Assembly: GCF_019320115.1 (NCBI RefSeq) | Contig: NC_089593.1 | Location: 16,972,870-17,036,869, forward strand | DNA: 64,000 bases | Direction of reading: 5' to 3' | DNA from: Miscanthus floridulus | Taxonomy: Eukaryota > Streptophyta > Magnoliopsida > Poales > Poaceae | Part shown: positions 33,965 through 45,988 of the stretch, in pieces | Layout of the letters: every line of letters starts with the position of its first letter | Position numbering within the stretch: position 1 is the stretch's first letter | The notes under the pieces: model-generated | Told to the model about the DNA's origin: nothing | Seen by the model: only the letters and a program-made list of their open reading frames with translations | Databases searched by the model: none | Program-made: the position numbers and the translations under genes

Positions 33965-35368
33965 GAAGTGGCCCTCGGCCATGGCTGGTGCTGAGCACCT
34001 CAAGGGACTTAGTGTCCAGGCTTGTGAGTGCTTGGGAGCCCTCCATCACACATATATTTGATAGTCATCATTCGATTGTGTGAGTGAGCGATTCTAGTGC
34101 GATTGCATCAAGAGGTTGCATCGAGTGGCACTAGGTGATCGAGTTGCAAGCCGGTGTTGCTTGTTACTCTTAGAGGTTGCCACCTCCTAGACGGCTTGGT
34201 GGTGGTCTCCGTCGAAGCCCGCAAGAAGCTTGTGCGGCGCTCCAGAGAAGTGCTTGTGAGGGGCACTTGTGCTCGCCCCGCGAGAGCCGCGAAGAGCAAC
34301 TCTAGTAAAGCGTGTCATTAAGCTACCCTCACTCAAGGGGTAGGTTCTTGCGGCGCCCGACGTGCGGGCTTAGCGGGTGATGCTAATTAGCCGCCGAACC
34401 ACCAAGTGAGCGGTCGACACAACGGGGACTAGCGTGTTGGCAAACACGTGAACCTCAGGAGAAAAATCATCGTGTCAACCTTGTTCTTCCCGTTGGTTTG
34501 CATCTCCGTTACACAAGCTTGCATTTACTTTCATATACATTAAGCTTGTGTTGTTGCTCTTGTAGTTAGATAGCTTGTGTAGCTTGCTAATTACCTTCTT
34601 GCTTGTGTAGCATAGAAGTAGCTCCCTTGCGTGGCTAATTTGGTTTTAGTAACCTTGTTAGTCACATTGCTTAGTTTGTGTAGCTAAGTATTTGCGCTCT
34701 CTAATTAGGCGTTGGTTGCCTTGTTATTGAGCATTGCTAGTGAGCTTAGTTAGCCTAGTGCTTTTGCTTACTAGCATGTGTAGGAGCTCTCTTGTAGCTT
34801 AAAAGTACTAGTGGCATAGGTTTGTGTGACCTTGCTTCTAGAATTGGTTAGGAGAGCTCTAACTAGCCCGGCACCTTTGTTGCATAATTGTTATCTTTGC
34901 AAGGTGCTAGTGAACATATATTGTGGGGTATAGTCTTGGCTAGACCGATAGTTTTAATTCCGCATTTGTATCGGTTAGCCGACGCGATTAAGTTTTAGAA
35001 AAGACTATTCACCCCCCCTCTAGTCGCCATCTCGACCCTTCAGCAATGCTGAGCACAGGACCTGAAAAGAAGTAAGACATGCATTAATGAGTATATTTAT
35101 TCCCATATCAGAGGGGCTTCAGTTCCTAGCTTGGCTTCGTAGGTTATACGAGATCTACAGCAACAATTCGGATGTTACTACTAATGATCCAGAGGATAAC
35201 CTAGAGAAGTACTCAGGAAATTTCACCAAGTGGTCTACAATATCTAATGCCGTGGCCCGTGGTCAAGTCAACTTCTATGGTGCTATAATAGCAGGAGCAT
35301 GCTACAATAGGTTTGAGGTACTCTTGATCCAGAGCTCGATGCTATTACTGTCTGCAGTGAAGAGGGCT

Positions 35369-36304
35369 CTGAATGTTGGCCACAGCCACAAGACAAGTTC
35401 TTGGCCCAAAAGATGGCTCGGCATTTCGGCAGCATGCTAAGCAAGATAAAGAAACTGATGCTTGAATAGATAGCCAGAGAAATTAAAGGACATGCTCAAT
35501 TTGTCGAAGGGGTTATAACCGGTGCAGTAGGATCACGCCCTGTTTTTTAGCACCACTTCGACACTACTTTTCAGAGAAGAAACAATGTTTATCTCTCACA
35601 ATAAATCAGCATCAACAGTAGCAGCAGCCAAATTCCACCGAGCCCAACAAGGTCAGTGTCCTACAAAATTCCAACCACTTCAGCTTCAGGTTTATTTGCT
35701 GTACTGGTTCAACCAATGGGAAGATGAGGTTGCGATGAGAAGCCAATCGAGCTAATCAAGGTTATCTTCAGCCTTAGCAACCTCTATTCAGTTGGATTCG
35801 TGTACAAGGAAGTGTTCTACCAATATGAGGATGTCAACGTGTTTGGTATTGCAGTCACCGAAGCTACTAAGAGATTCATAGTGAAGATACCAATGGATGG
35901 AGGCTATATGGGGAATGACTTATCAAATGTCAGAATTGGAATTGGTGGCCTCTGGCAGTCCCATGATACCCTAAGCAATGCTGAGCACAGGACCCGAAAA
36001 GAAGTAAGATATGCATTAATGAGTATATTTATTCCCATATCAGAGGGGCTTCGGTTCCCAGCTTGGCTTCATAGGTTATACAAGATCTACAGCAACAATT
36101 TGGATGTTACTACTAATGATCCAGAGGATAACCTAGAGAAGAAGTACTCAGAAAATTTCACCAAGTGGTCTACAATATCTAATGCTGTGGCCCACGGTCA
36201 AGTCAAGCTTCAGTGGTGCTATAATAGCAGGAGCACGCTACAATAGGTTTGAGGTACTCTTGATCTAGAGCTCGATGCTGTTACTGTCTGCAGTGAAGAG
36301 GGCT
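35369..36304 (+). pseudogene. RIP array unit 3
   Basis: Early stops (TAG near 35,466, TAG in GTTTTTTAGCACC, TAA in ACAATAAATC) break the N-terminal half. The C-terminal half is open from about 35,800 to 36,246, keeps the Trp codon and EGLRF, but shifts frame near 36,207 (CAAGCTTCAGTGG). Confidence 0.8.
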
Positions 36305-37229
36305 CTGAATGTTGGCCACAGCTGCAAGACAAGTTCTTGGCCCAAAAGATGGCTCGACGTTTCGGTAGCATGCTAAGCAAGATAAAGAATTTGATGCTTG
36401 AACAGACAGCTAGAGATAATAATGGACATGCTCAGTTTGTCGAAGGGGTTATAACCGGTGCTGCAGGATCACGCCCTGTTTTTAGCACTACTTTGGCACT
36501 ACTTTTTAGAGAAGGAACAATGTTTGTCTCTCACAACGAATCAGCATCAACAGCAGCAGCAGCAGCCAAATTCCAGTGAGCCCAACAGGGTCAGTGTCCT
36601 ACAAGATTCCAACCACTTCAGCTTTAGGTTTATTTGTTGTACTGGTTCAGCCAATGGGAAGACGAGATCGAGATGTGAAGCTAATCGAGGTTATCTTCAG
36701 CCTTAGCAACCTCTATTCAGTTGGATTCGTGTACAAGGAAGTGTTCTACCATTACAAGGATGCCAATGTGTCTAGTATTGCAGTCACCGAAGCTACTAAG
36801 AGATTCATAGTGAAGATACCAATGCATGGAGGCTATATGGGGAATGACTTATCAAATGTCAGAATTGGAATTGGTGGCCTCTGGCACTTCCATGATACCC
36901 TAAGCAATGCTGAGCATAGGACCCAAAAAGAAGTAAGACATGCATTAATGAGTATATTTATTCCCATATCAGAGGGGCTTCGGTTCCTAGCTTGGCTTCG
37001 TAGGTTATACGAGATCTACAGCAACAATTTGGATGTTACTACTAATGATCATGAGGACAACCCAGAGAAGTACTTAGGAAATTTCACCGACTGGTCTACA
37101 ATACCTAATGCCGTGGCCCGTGGTCAAGTCAACTTCAGTTGTGCTATAATAGCAGGAGCACGCTACAATAGGTTTGAGGTACTCTTGATCCAGAGCTCGA
37201 TGATGTTACTGTCTGTAGTGAAGAGGGCT
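36305..37229 (+). pseudogene. RIP array unit 4
   Basis: A one-base loss in GTTTTTAGCAC (near 36,480) separates two open halves. The second half is open from 36,576 to 37,301 through the NLYSVGF, GIGGLW and EGLRF blocks, the longest uninterrupted C-terminal half after unit 1. It also lacks six bases in the EPI region. Confidence 0.8.
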
Positions 37230-38167
37230 CTAAATGTTGGCCATAGCCACAAGACAAGTTCTTGGCCCAAAAGATGGCTTGGCGTTTCGGCAGCATGCTA
37301 AACAAGATAAAGAAACTGTTGCTTGAACAGACAGCCCGAGAAAATAATGGACATGCTCAGTTTGTCGAAGGGGTTATAACCGATGCTGCTGGATCACGCC
37401 CTATTTTTCAGCACTACTTTGGCACTACTTTTTAGAGAACGAACAATATTTATCTCTCACAACAAATTGGCATCAACACCAGCAGCAGCAGCCAAATTCC
37501 AGTGAGCCCAACAGGGTCAGTGTCCTACAAGATTCCAACCACTTCAGCTTTAGGTTTATTTGCTGTACTGGTTTAGCCAATGGGAAGACGAGATCGAGAT
37601 GAGAAGCCAATCGAGCCAATCAAGGTTATCTTCAGCCTTAGCAACCTCTATTCAGTTGGATTCGTGTACAAGGAAGTGTTCTACCATTACGAGGATGCCA
37701 ATGTGTCCGGTATTGCAGTCACCGAAGCTACTAAGAGATTCATAGTGAAGATACCAATGGATGGAGGCTATATGGGGAATGACTTATCAAATGTCAGAAT
37801 TGGAATTGGTGGCCTCTAACAGTCCCATGATACCCTAAGCAATGCTGAGCATAGGACCTGAAAAGAAGTAAGACATGCATTAATGAGTATATTTATTCCC
37901 ATATCAGAGGGGCTTCGATTCCCAGCTTGGCTTCGTAGGTTATATGAGATCTACAGTAATAATTTGGATGTTACTACTGATGATCGAGAGGACAACCCAG
38001 AGAAGAAGTACTCAGGAAATTTCACCGACTGGTCTACAATACCTAATGCCGTTGCCCATGGTCAAGTCAACTTCAGTGGTGCTATAATAGCAGGAGCACG
38101 CTATAATAGGTTTGAGGTACTCTTGATCTAGAGCTCGATGCGGTTACTGTCTGCAGTGAAGAGGGCT
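37230..38167 (+). pseudogene. RIP array unit 5
   Basis: The Trp codon is TAA (near 37,817). There is another stop in TTTTTAGAGAACG and one at GATCTAG near the end. The 3' half from about 37,860, with unit 6, is nearly identical to 51,300-52,500. Confidence 0.8.
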
Positions 38168-39957
38168 CTGAATGTTGGCCATAGCCACAAGACAAGTTCT
38201 TGGCCCAAAACATGGCTCGGCGTTTTGGCAGCATGCTAAGCAAGATAAAGAAACTGATGCTTGAACAGACAGCCAGAGAAATTAATGGACATGCTCAGTT
38301 TGTCAAAGGGGTTATAACCGGTGCAGCAGGATCACGCCCTATTTTTTAGCACTACTTCATCACTACTTTTTATAGGAGGAACAATGTTTATCTCACAACA
38401 AATCAGCATCAACAGCAGCAGCAGCTAAATTCCACCGAGCCCAACAAGGTCAGTGTCCTACAAAATTCCAACCACTTTAGCTTTAGGTTTATTTGCTGTA
38501 CTGGTTCAGCCAATGGGAAGACGAGGTCGAGATGAGAAGCCAATCGAGCCAATCAAGGTTATCTTCAGCCTTAGCAACCTCTATTCAGTTGGATTCGTGT
38601 ACAAGGAAGTGTTCTACCATTATGAGGATGCCAACATGTCCGGTATTGTAGTCACCGAAGCTACGAAGAGATTCATAGTGAAGATACCAATGGAAGGAGG
38701 CTATATGGGGAATGACTTATCAAATGTCAGAATTGGAATTGGTGGCCTCTGGCAGTCCCATGATACCCTAAGCAATGCTGAGCACAGGACCCGAAAAGAA
38801 GTAAGACATGCATTAATGAGTATATTTATTCCCATATCAGAGGGGCTTCGTAGGTTATACGAGATCTACAACAACATTTTGGATGTTACTACTGATGATC
38901 GAGAGGACAACCCAGAGAAGAAGTACTCAGGAAATTTCACCAACTGGTCTAGAATACCTAATGCCGTGGCCCGTGGTCAAGTCAACTTCAGTGGTGCTAT
39001 AATAGCAGGAGCACACTACAATAGGTTTGAGGTACTCTTGATCCAGAGCTCGATGTTGTTGAAAGGACCTAGGATGCCGCCTAGAGGGGGGTGAATAGGC
39101 GTTTCTGAAAATTAACACCTTTAAATGCGGAAACAATTAGAAAGGGGAGTTTCCAAAATGGAAACTCCAAATCAAGAGTACTACCACCCCTCACAAGTTA
39201 GCCACAAAGTAAACAAGGTATAAAGAATATATCTAGAAGCTATAACCCTGCAACACCAAGTTAGAACAGAGAATAAATATTTTCAGTGCAGGCAGGAAAT
39301 ACCGGACGTGTCCGGTATGAATACCGGACGTGTCCGGTATACACGATTTCTGCAGATCAGCCCCGAACTTGCTCCTTTCGATTTCTATCTTCAAACCAAA
39401 CTGCAGGCACCTAATGGAGATGACAATATACACAGAGAACCTGCAGCACAGCTAGAGCAACACAAATATCAAATGAAATGCGAATTAAGACACGATATTT
39501 GTTTTACCGAAGTTCGGACTCGTTCGAGTCCTACTCTCCGTTGAGGGGGCTGCGGGCGACCCAGCGAAGGTCAGCCCTAGAGGGTACCACGAAGGTCACT
39601 CTAGCCGGAGCCTTTTCCAACTCCTTTTCCTCCTTCCACTAATTTGATTCCGAGGCGGCGGAATCGACCGTTACAAACTTTCCGAAGCAACCACAATCTC
39701 TCGGTTGCTCTCCGGTGACGCCTAGCCGTCTAGGACCGAAGAGTCCAAGAGTAACAAATGCGAATCACGAGATTGACAATATGCACAAGTGCTCAAGTGG
39801 TGGCTTGCTCTCTTTTTCAAATTCTTTCTCAACCCACAAATTGATTTTGCAATTTGGATCACACACTCACTAAGAGAGGGTTTAGGAGAGTTGGCAAGGC
39901 TCAAAAACGTGTCTATCTCAGCAGAATCAGCAGCTTCCAAAGGTGGAGGCTTGGGGG

Positions 39958-39966
39958 TATTTATAG
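39958..39966 (-). promoter_or_regulatory. TATA box in the 3' LTR
   Basis: The minus strand reads GGGGGCTATAAATACCCCC around this point. The equivalent in the 5' LTR is 48936-48944. Confidence 0.6.
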
Positions 39967-40003
39967 CCCCCTTGAAAAACTAGCCGTTTTATAGTCGTTG
40001 CAA

Positions 40004-40540
40004 TACCGAACACGTCCGGTATGCATACCGGACACGTCCGGTATGACTCATACTGCGCCAACGGTAACTAAGTTACAGTGAAGTTGTGAGGCGTCGGAAC
40101 TCCCAAAGAATGCCGGGACTTTCGACCATCGGAACTCCTGACTCAAGTCGGAACCCCCGACCCTTAGTAATTTTGAAAAACGTGTAACTGAGTTAAAGTT
40201 AGTGAGGTGTCGGAACTCCCGACATATGTCGGAACTCCCGACCGTCGGAACTCCCGACTTACGTCGGAACTCCCGACCCTCACGGCTTATGAAAACTAGC
40301 CGTTGGCTTCTGGTCATCCATACCGGACACGTCCGGTATGCATACCGGACACGTCCGGTATGACCAGGACAGTGAACCCTCCAAGTCGGTCGAAGTGCGC
40401 TACGTCGGAACTCCCGACCAATGCCGGGACTCCCGACCGTCGGAACTCCCGACGAACCAACCCGAGAACAACAAGTTTATAGCTGCTGGACAAATACTGG
40501 ACACGTCCGGTATGAATACCGGACACGTCCGGTATTGCCA
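40004..40540. repeat. Paired ACCGGACACGTCCGGT motifs and GTCGGAACTCCCGAC array (3' LTR)
   Basis: Three tandem pairs of ATACCGGACACGTCCGGTAT lie near 40,004, 40,320 and 40,495, with a fourth pair near 39,300. Between them are repeated inverted GTCGGAACTCCCGAC units at 40,088-40,280 and 40,405-40,455. The 5' LTR has the same layout. Confidence 0.85.
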
Positions 40541-41425
40541 GACCAGCAAGAAAATCAGTTAGCACTTTTGTCGCTCAAATACTCAAAACTCACATGGGTT
40601 GGCTTGAGCACTTATGAAACATTATCTATCAACATGATGCATCCCTCTTAATAGTACGGCATACCTATTAAACTCAAGATAAACAGAAATATGAATTTGT
40701 ACCACTTGAGTTGTTCTTTTTGAATTGATGCCGTCCCTTCCAATCTTCATCAAGTAAGGGTGCTAACATGTTGATGTTGATCTTTTCACTTGAGCATAGC
40801 CATCTTGAGCATGTGACTTGATTCCATTCATCAAGTTTGAATAATCCCAAATGTATCAAGTCACTTCCATCAAATACTTCATTATAGAATTGATCCTTCA
40901 CATCAATATGACCATCTTAGCTTGATTAGTACCTCAACTAAATGCAAGTACTTTCTTCTTCACCCTAGCTAGGTTCTTCGGCCGCCAAGCCGTCGCTTGC
41001 CCTTCACCCTTGCTTAGTACCTCGAAGCCTTTCCTTGCTATCTTCACCATCTCAAGCCATCAAGTCACATCTTGTGTTGAATCATTCATTCATATATATT
41101 GTTATCTTTTTCATTTTAATTTAGCAAGCTTCAAATATGAGACCATTCCATATGCAATCCCTCATGTCTCATTAACAAATGATCACGTGCTTGCTTTCAC
41201 ATAGTACATGGAAATCCCACAAGAAATAAGCCTTTACATGAATTCCATTTGCATTGTTGTCTTGTGCTTGAACTAGATTGTTTATACAACAACACATCAT
41301 TTTGGCTTTCATTAAGTACCTATGAGATAACCTATTACCTGTTCACACTTAGCAAACAGGTTAGTACTTTAATCACGTTGTCATTCAATCATCCAAAATC
41401 CACTAAAGGGCTAGATGCACTTTCA

Positions 41426-41441
41426 ATCTCCCCCTTTTTGG
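41426..41441 (-). other. Polypurine tract of the 11.4-kb element
   Basis: Minus strand CCAAAAAGGGGGAGAT, directly before the 3' LTR. Confidence 0.8.
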
Positions 41442-42063
41442 TGATTGATGACAACTTGATTAAAGCTTACAAAATGATATAAACATTTAAGCTTTTGGGT
41501 TCAATGATTTATGAGAGGCTCCCCCTTAATATGTGCTTATGATTAGAATTCACAAAATGACCTCAAATGTCAATTGCACATATTAAAACAAATAGGAGAC
41601 TCCCCCTAAATCATTGCATCCGTGGGGTGCATGTGTGTGTGACAAAGAGAAACCGTGATGCATATGACAAGATATATCATACAAGAATAAATATAAAGGC
41701 ATCACATCAAATATTTTCATTCTAGCATGCATAGTCCTTATGAAAATAAATATGACACATGTAATTCACACATAGCACTCATTACAAATTTTCTCAAGTC
41801 CAGAAACCACTGATATATAGATAAAGATCATGTCTCAAGAGATACATAGATAAAGCATAAGTCTCATCTCTCACAAGATACAACAATGAAGCTCAAAAAC
41901 AAACTACAGCCTGCAGTACATATCTTCAGGTACAAAGATAAGCAAATGAAACTATCCTGAAGCTTTAATCAGTCTCTCTCCCCCTTTGTCATCTATCACC
42001 ACAAAGGTCCAACAATGACATACTAAGGACAAAGGGGCTACAAGCTGTCATGGAAAGCTGAGA

Positions 42064-43896
42064 TCACTCATCATCATCATCATCTCGACCAGCATCCTCA
42101 TCATCTGAGCGTGCAACACCGGCTGGACGAGAACCACCCGCACCAGACGCGTCATAGCCACCAGACCCGTAGAAGCCACCACCACCTGTCAGGTCACTCC
42201 ACCAATCTGTAGCATAGTCGTCTGCAGTGCTGGGATGTGGCTGAGAGTGAGTAGGCACACGAGCCTGAAGTGGTAGAGTGTCAGGGTGCTCAGGTGCCTG
42301 CTGCTGCTGCTATCGCTGTATGAACTCAACATACTCTCTATCATATCTAGCCTGCTGCTGCTCCTCAGTCTCAGGCTCACTAGCTGCCTCATCTGATAGA
42401 GGAGACCTAGGAGGATCAAGCTCAAGATTAGAAGCAATTTGCTTCAAAGTCCGAGTGTCCTTCCTCCTAGCCTCCCTCTCCTTCTGCTGCCTAGTCTGGA
42501 TGTCACGGCACATCCCAAATATGGAGCTGAAAAGCCTACGGATAGGCGAAGGAGGACTGCCACGGCATGAAGTAGAACGTGAAGGAGCACGTGGTGAAGG
42601 TGAAGCTCCTGCTGGTGCACCACTCCCAGGTGCATCTGCCTCTGGTGCTGCTGCTGCTCCTCCTGGTCCTGCTGGAGGTAACCCTGTCTCAGGCAAATCT
42701 GCAATAATCTTCAGGGCCTTGTGAATCTTATCATACTCAAATGTGTGCCCTGTCACCTGCTCAATCATATGCATGATATAAGGAGCAAAACCACAGCCCT
42801 TGAGGGGCCTCTCTCCAACACTGCTGATCTCGGACCAAATAAAGTCAAACACGCTGAAGGGCCGAGCATCAGGTGCCATCCTATGGAGTAGGTTCCTGAA
42901 GTAATCAGCAATGGTGCCCTTGTCTCCACCCTTGCAGTCAATAGTCTTCCTGAACATCCTGTCCAGGTACCTGTAGGTAGGGTGAAGACCTAGAACCTTC
43001 CCCACAGCTCCTCTCTCACCACCAGGAGGATACATGTAGGCGAGCTGCTCAGGAGGTAACACCTGCTCGGTGTGGATCCTGTCCCTCTGGAGATCATCCT
43101 CTGAGAAGCCAAGATGGGCGGCAAAAACATCATAGTCAACACTGTACCACTGGCCCTCAAGCATCCAGTGCATCCGCCGCTCATCCTCCTCAACAAATAG
43201 AGTAGCATAGAACTGAGCTACTACCTCTGTGTTCCAGTCATGCTGGAACTCCATGATCTCATAAACTCCTGTGCTCTGGCAGATGGCAATAGGATGATCA
43301 ACTGAGGCCTTCTACAACTCTCTAATATATTGCCAGTCAATCCACTGAGACCTGGCAATTACTGGGTTCCTAGTAAGAATCACACTGGAGTAGAAGTCCA
43401 AGTGAAAGGCTGTCTGGAAGCGGTGATCGTACTGAACCTTAGGTAAGCTCCTCGGATCAACCCTTCACTCATCTCTAGCCTTCCTGGTCATACCCTTTCC
43501 CCTGTAGTCAACTCTGGGAACATAGGAGGGCACATTGGGCAGACGTGTCTCAAGAAGACCATAATGCATCCCTTGACCAGGCTGGTGCTGAACTGGAGGA
43601 ACTGACTCCTCCTCCTCAATCTCCTGCTCCTCATCTGAGCTGTCACCATCTGATCCTCTGTCAGTGCTCTTCCTTTTTCTTTCATCTCTAGACTCCACTC
43701 TGAACTCATCAGTGTCTGTGTCAGAAGAAGAGCTCTCGGACCCCTCTGCATACTGAGCTGCTGCACTAGTGGCAGCCCTGGTGGACCTCCTGCTGGTCGG
43801 CTGAAATCCAGGATGCATATCCTGTCTCGCCTTCTTGTACTTCTCAAGTGCTGGATCATGCCTGTGCTTGGACCTCGGCTCCTGTCGTCCACTCAT
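42064..43896 (-). pseudogene. Athila-ORF1-like / 'plant transposon protein' ORF with in-frame stops
   Basis: One frame of about 610 codons runs from ATG 43896 to a TGA at 42064. It is broken by stops at 43465-43467, near 43,313 and at 42310-42312. The N-terminal part is charged and Ser/Asp/Glu-rich. The middle has QFYATLFVEEDERRMHWML and DYDVFAAHLGF, resembling the globular domain found in Athila ORF1 and other LTR-element accessory ORFs. The C-terminal part is Pro/Ala-rich, then Gly-rich, ending in an Asp run. Function unknown, presumably particle or packaging related. Family assignment is by recall of the domain's character. Confidence 0.6.
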
Positions 43897-44107
43897 GGCA
43901 GCTGTCCTGTATCCAAAGATTTCCAAAGAATTTTAGATACATGCCCATAGCTTGTAATTAGACATAGATTCTTTCATCCAAGGTTTTACAATCACCTCGA
44001 CACACCATTGTCACAAGGTTTGCAAAACGTAGATACAAAAGAAACTAAACCTAACAAACCATTCTAGATAGGATTGAGTCAGAGATCAGCAGGGAGTCTG
44101 CTCTGCT

Positions 44108-45570
44108 GGGCCATACCGGACACGTCCGGTAGCATACCTGACACGTCCGGTAAGGGCGACCAGCAACCCTAACCAGGGTTTCTCGATTCAAACCACCACA
44201 GATCAATTCCAAATTTTGGGCATTGCTTCTATATCACCAATGCAGCATATTTACCGAAGGAATTTCCAAATCATGCATTAACCATGTAGATCGGACGAGG
44301 TCCGTGATTTAGGGTACCTTGAGAGGAGAGAAGAGAGAGCGATGTGAAATCCAAATCCACGGGCCTTCAATCCTTGATCCAAGCCTTCTCCAATGCAATC
44401 TCCCTCTCTCTCTTTTCCTTGGTGAAATCCTTGGTCGCCTTAGGGGAGAAGAAGAGCGTTGGCTGGTTGGTTTGGAGGAGGCAAGTCTATTTGGGCCGAA
44501 GGGGTACGCTCTGTTTTTATAGTCCCGCTCATACCGGACACGTCCGGTAGCATACCGGACACGTCCGGTATACGCGGGCTGGCCCAAGTAATTCCAAAAT
44601 GTGTTCTCACTCTTCCAAACCCTTTCTCTGTTGTTGCTCAGTCCAAAAAGGTGTATGATCTTGATCCAAACCGAGTACTATCACTTTTCTTATCGAATGC
44701 CATCAATTTATTTTCTCTTTTCCAAATAAATGGCATAATCAATAATTTGCTTGCTTGAGAGAGATAAAGTGAGACAAAGTAGATTGTGGACTTAAGAGAG
44801 CCATGTCATGTGTGATTAGAAGATCAAACAATCAAGGAGAGCCATAATCATCACATGGCAAGGCTAGGTCACAAAGACCAAGATTCAAATAGTTTTTCAA
44901 TTTCACACTTCCTACTCATGCTAGTTAGGGGTTTTGAAAAACATCTCTCCTATGTCACACAAATGCACATTCTAACATATAAAGGGCCTTAGATGCACTT
45001 ACAATACATGTATGTAAAAACATACCTTTGCCTTGAGCCCACAAGAATACCACTAAGAAGATACATGGCATGATAATTTTTATGTTGACCTTGATTGCCA
45101 AGTAATCATGCTTGATACAAATTCAATTTTTCATCCAAAGGACTACAAAGAGTGCTAGATAAATTTGTTAGTCCACAATGGTGCAAAATAGAAATTTAGC
45201 TCCCCCTAAATAAGTGCTTCAAGTATTTTGAATGACTTTCAATAAGCACTTTTATTCTGATAAGAAATTGAGAGCCAATTTTCATTTTGACCATAAACCA
45301 AATAAGATTGCCATATTTAAAAGTGAGTTTAAGAGATGCTCACAACCTACTTAGATTTGATAAAACACAAGCTTCTGAGTATGTTAGGGATATATGAAAA
45401 ATGTATGGATCGTATACTCAGTTGCAACACTATTAGTGTTCTGATTCATGCAATACCGGACACGTCCGGTAGTGTACCGGACACGTCCGGAATACACAGA
45501 ACAGAAACATAGACTTTGTCCCTGGCCATACCGGACACGTCCGATAGTAATACCGGACACGTCCGATATG
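44108..45570. repeat. Internal pairs of the ACCGGACACGTCCGGT motif
   Basis: Pairs occur near 44,113, 44,532, 45,455 and 45,530, with another near 47,458 inside gag. The motif is therefore not confined to the LTRs. Confidence 0.8.
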
Positions 45571-45988
45571 TGAAAGACAGAACCAATTAAGTTGCTGCTT
45601 GTGATTCTTCGTTTCAACTGTAATATTTATTTATTGTATACTTGCATCTCAACAAATAAATTACTTCTACTAGAGAGCGAATAAAAGCATCATATGGCAA
45701 ATATGATAAACATCAAGTAAAACTTATTAACCACTTTCAATATTTCACAAATATGTCTATTTGTGAACTATAGAACAAGAAACGAGCAACGTGGCTATCC
45801 TACAAGGTTTAGGTACTTGTTACCAATGGTGAGGATGAAATATATGATATGTTCATTGAATTATCTTCGGGTCAACCATATAAGAGATTATGATGAGAAT
45901 TGGTTGATAGATTGAGTGAATATTGTCAATTTGCTTGCTCAACCACCCCGAAACCTTCATCTCGTCACCAAGTACCTATATCATTAAC

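Larger units (their letters stand above)
32642..35042 (+). mobile_element. Solo LTR inserted in RIP unit 2
   Basis: TGAAAGGTCC...CCCTTCA, 2,401 bp, with target duplication GCAAT (32637-32641 and 35043-35047). A TATA box CTATAAATA lies at 33956-33964 on the plus strand, about 300 bp after a dense ACCGGACGCT array. The end region GGGGGGGTGAATAGTC (read on the minus strand) relates it to the other LTR families here but in opposite orientation. Confidence 0.88.
32032..35368 (+). pseudogene. RIP array unit 2, split by a solo LTR
   Basis: The N-terminal half is open to a TAA in the CTCACAATAAATC stretch near 32,265. The key Trp codon is TAG (near 32,617). The LTR at 32642-35042 then interrupts the unit, and after the GCAAT target duplication the C-terminal half resumes and is open to 35,440. 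It retains the EGLxF helix as EGLQF, so the catalytic Arg position is Gln in this unit. Confidence 0.85.
39060..41425 (-). repeat. 3' LTR of the 11.4-kb element
   Basis: 2,366 bp, TGAAAGGACC...CACTTTCA. It differs from the other LTR by scattered substitutions (roughly 1 percent by eye) and two small indels, 2 bp near 39,911 and 19 bp in the GTCGGAACTCCCGAC array near 40,450, which together explain the 21-bp length difference. Confidence 0.9.

Noticed and set aside
42278..42724. Plus-strand ORF of 148 codons
   Set aside because: Shadow of the minus-strand Athila-like ORF in a GC-rich Pro/Ala coding stretch.
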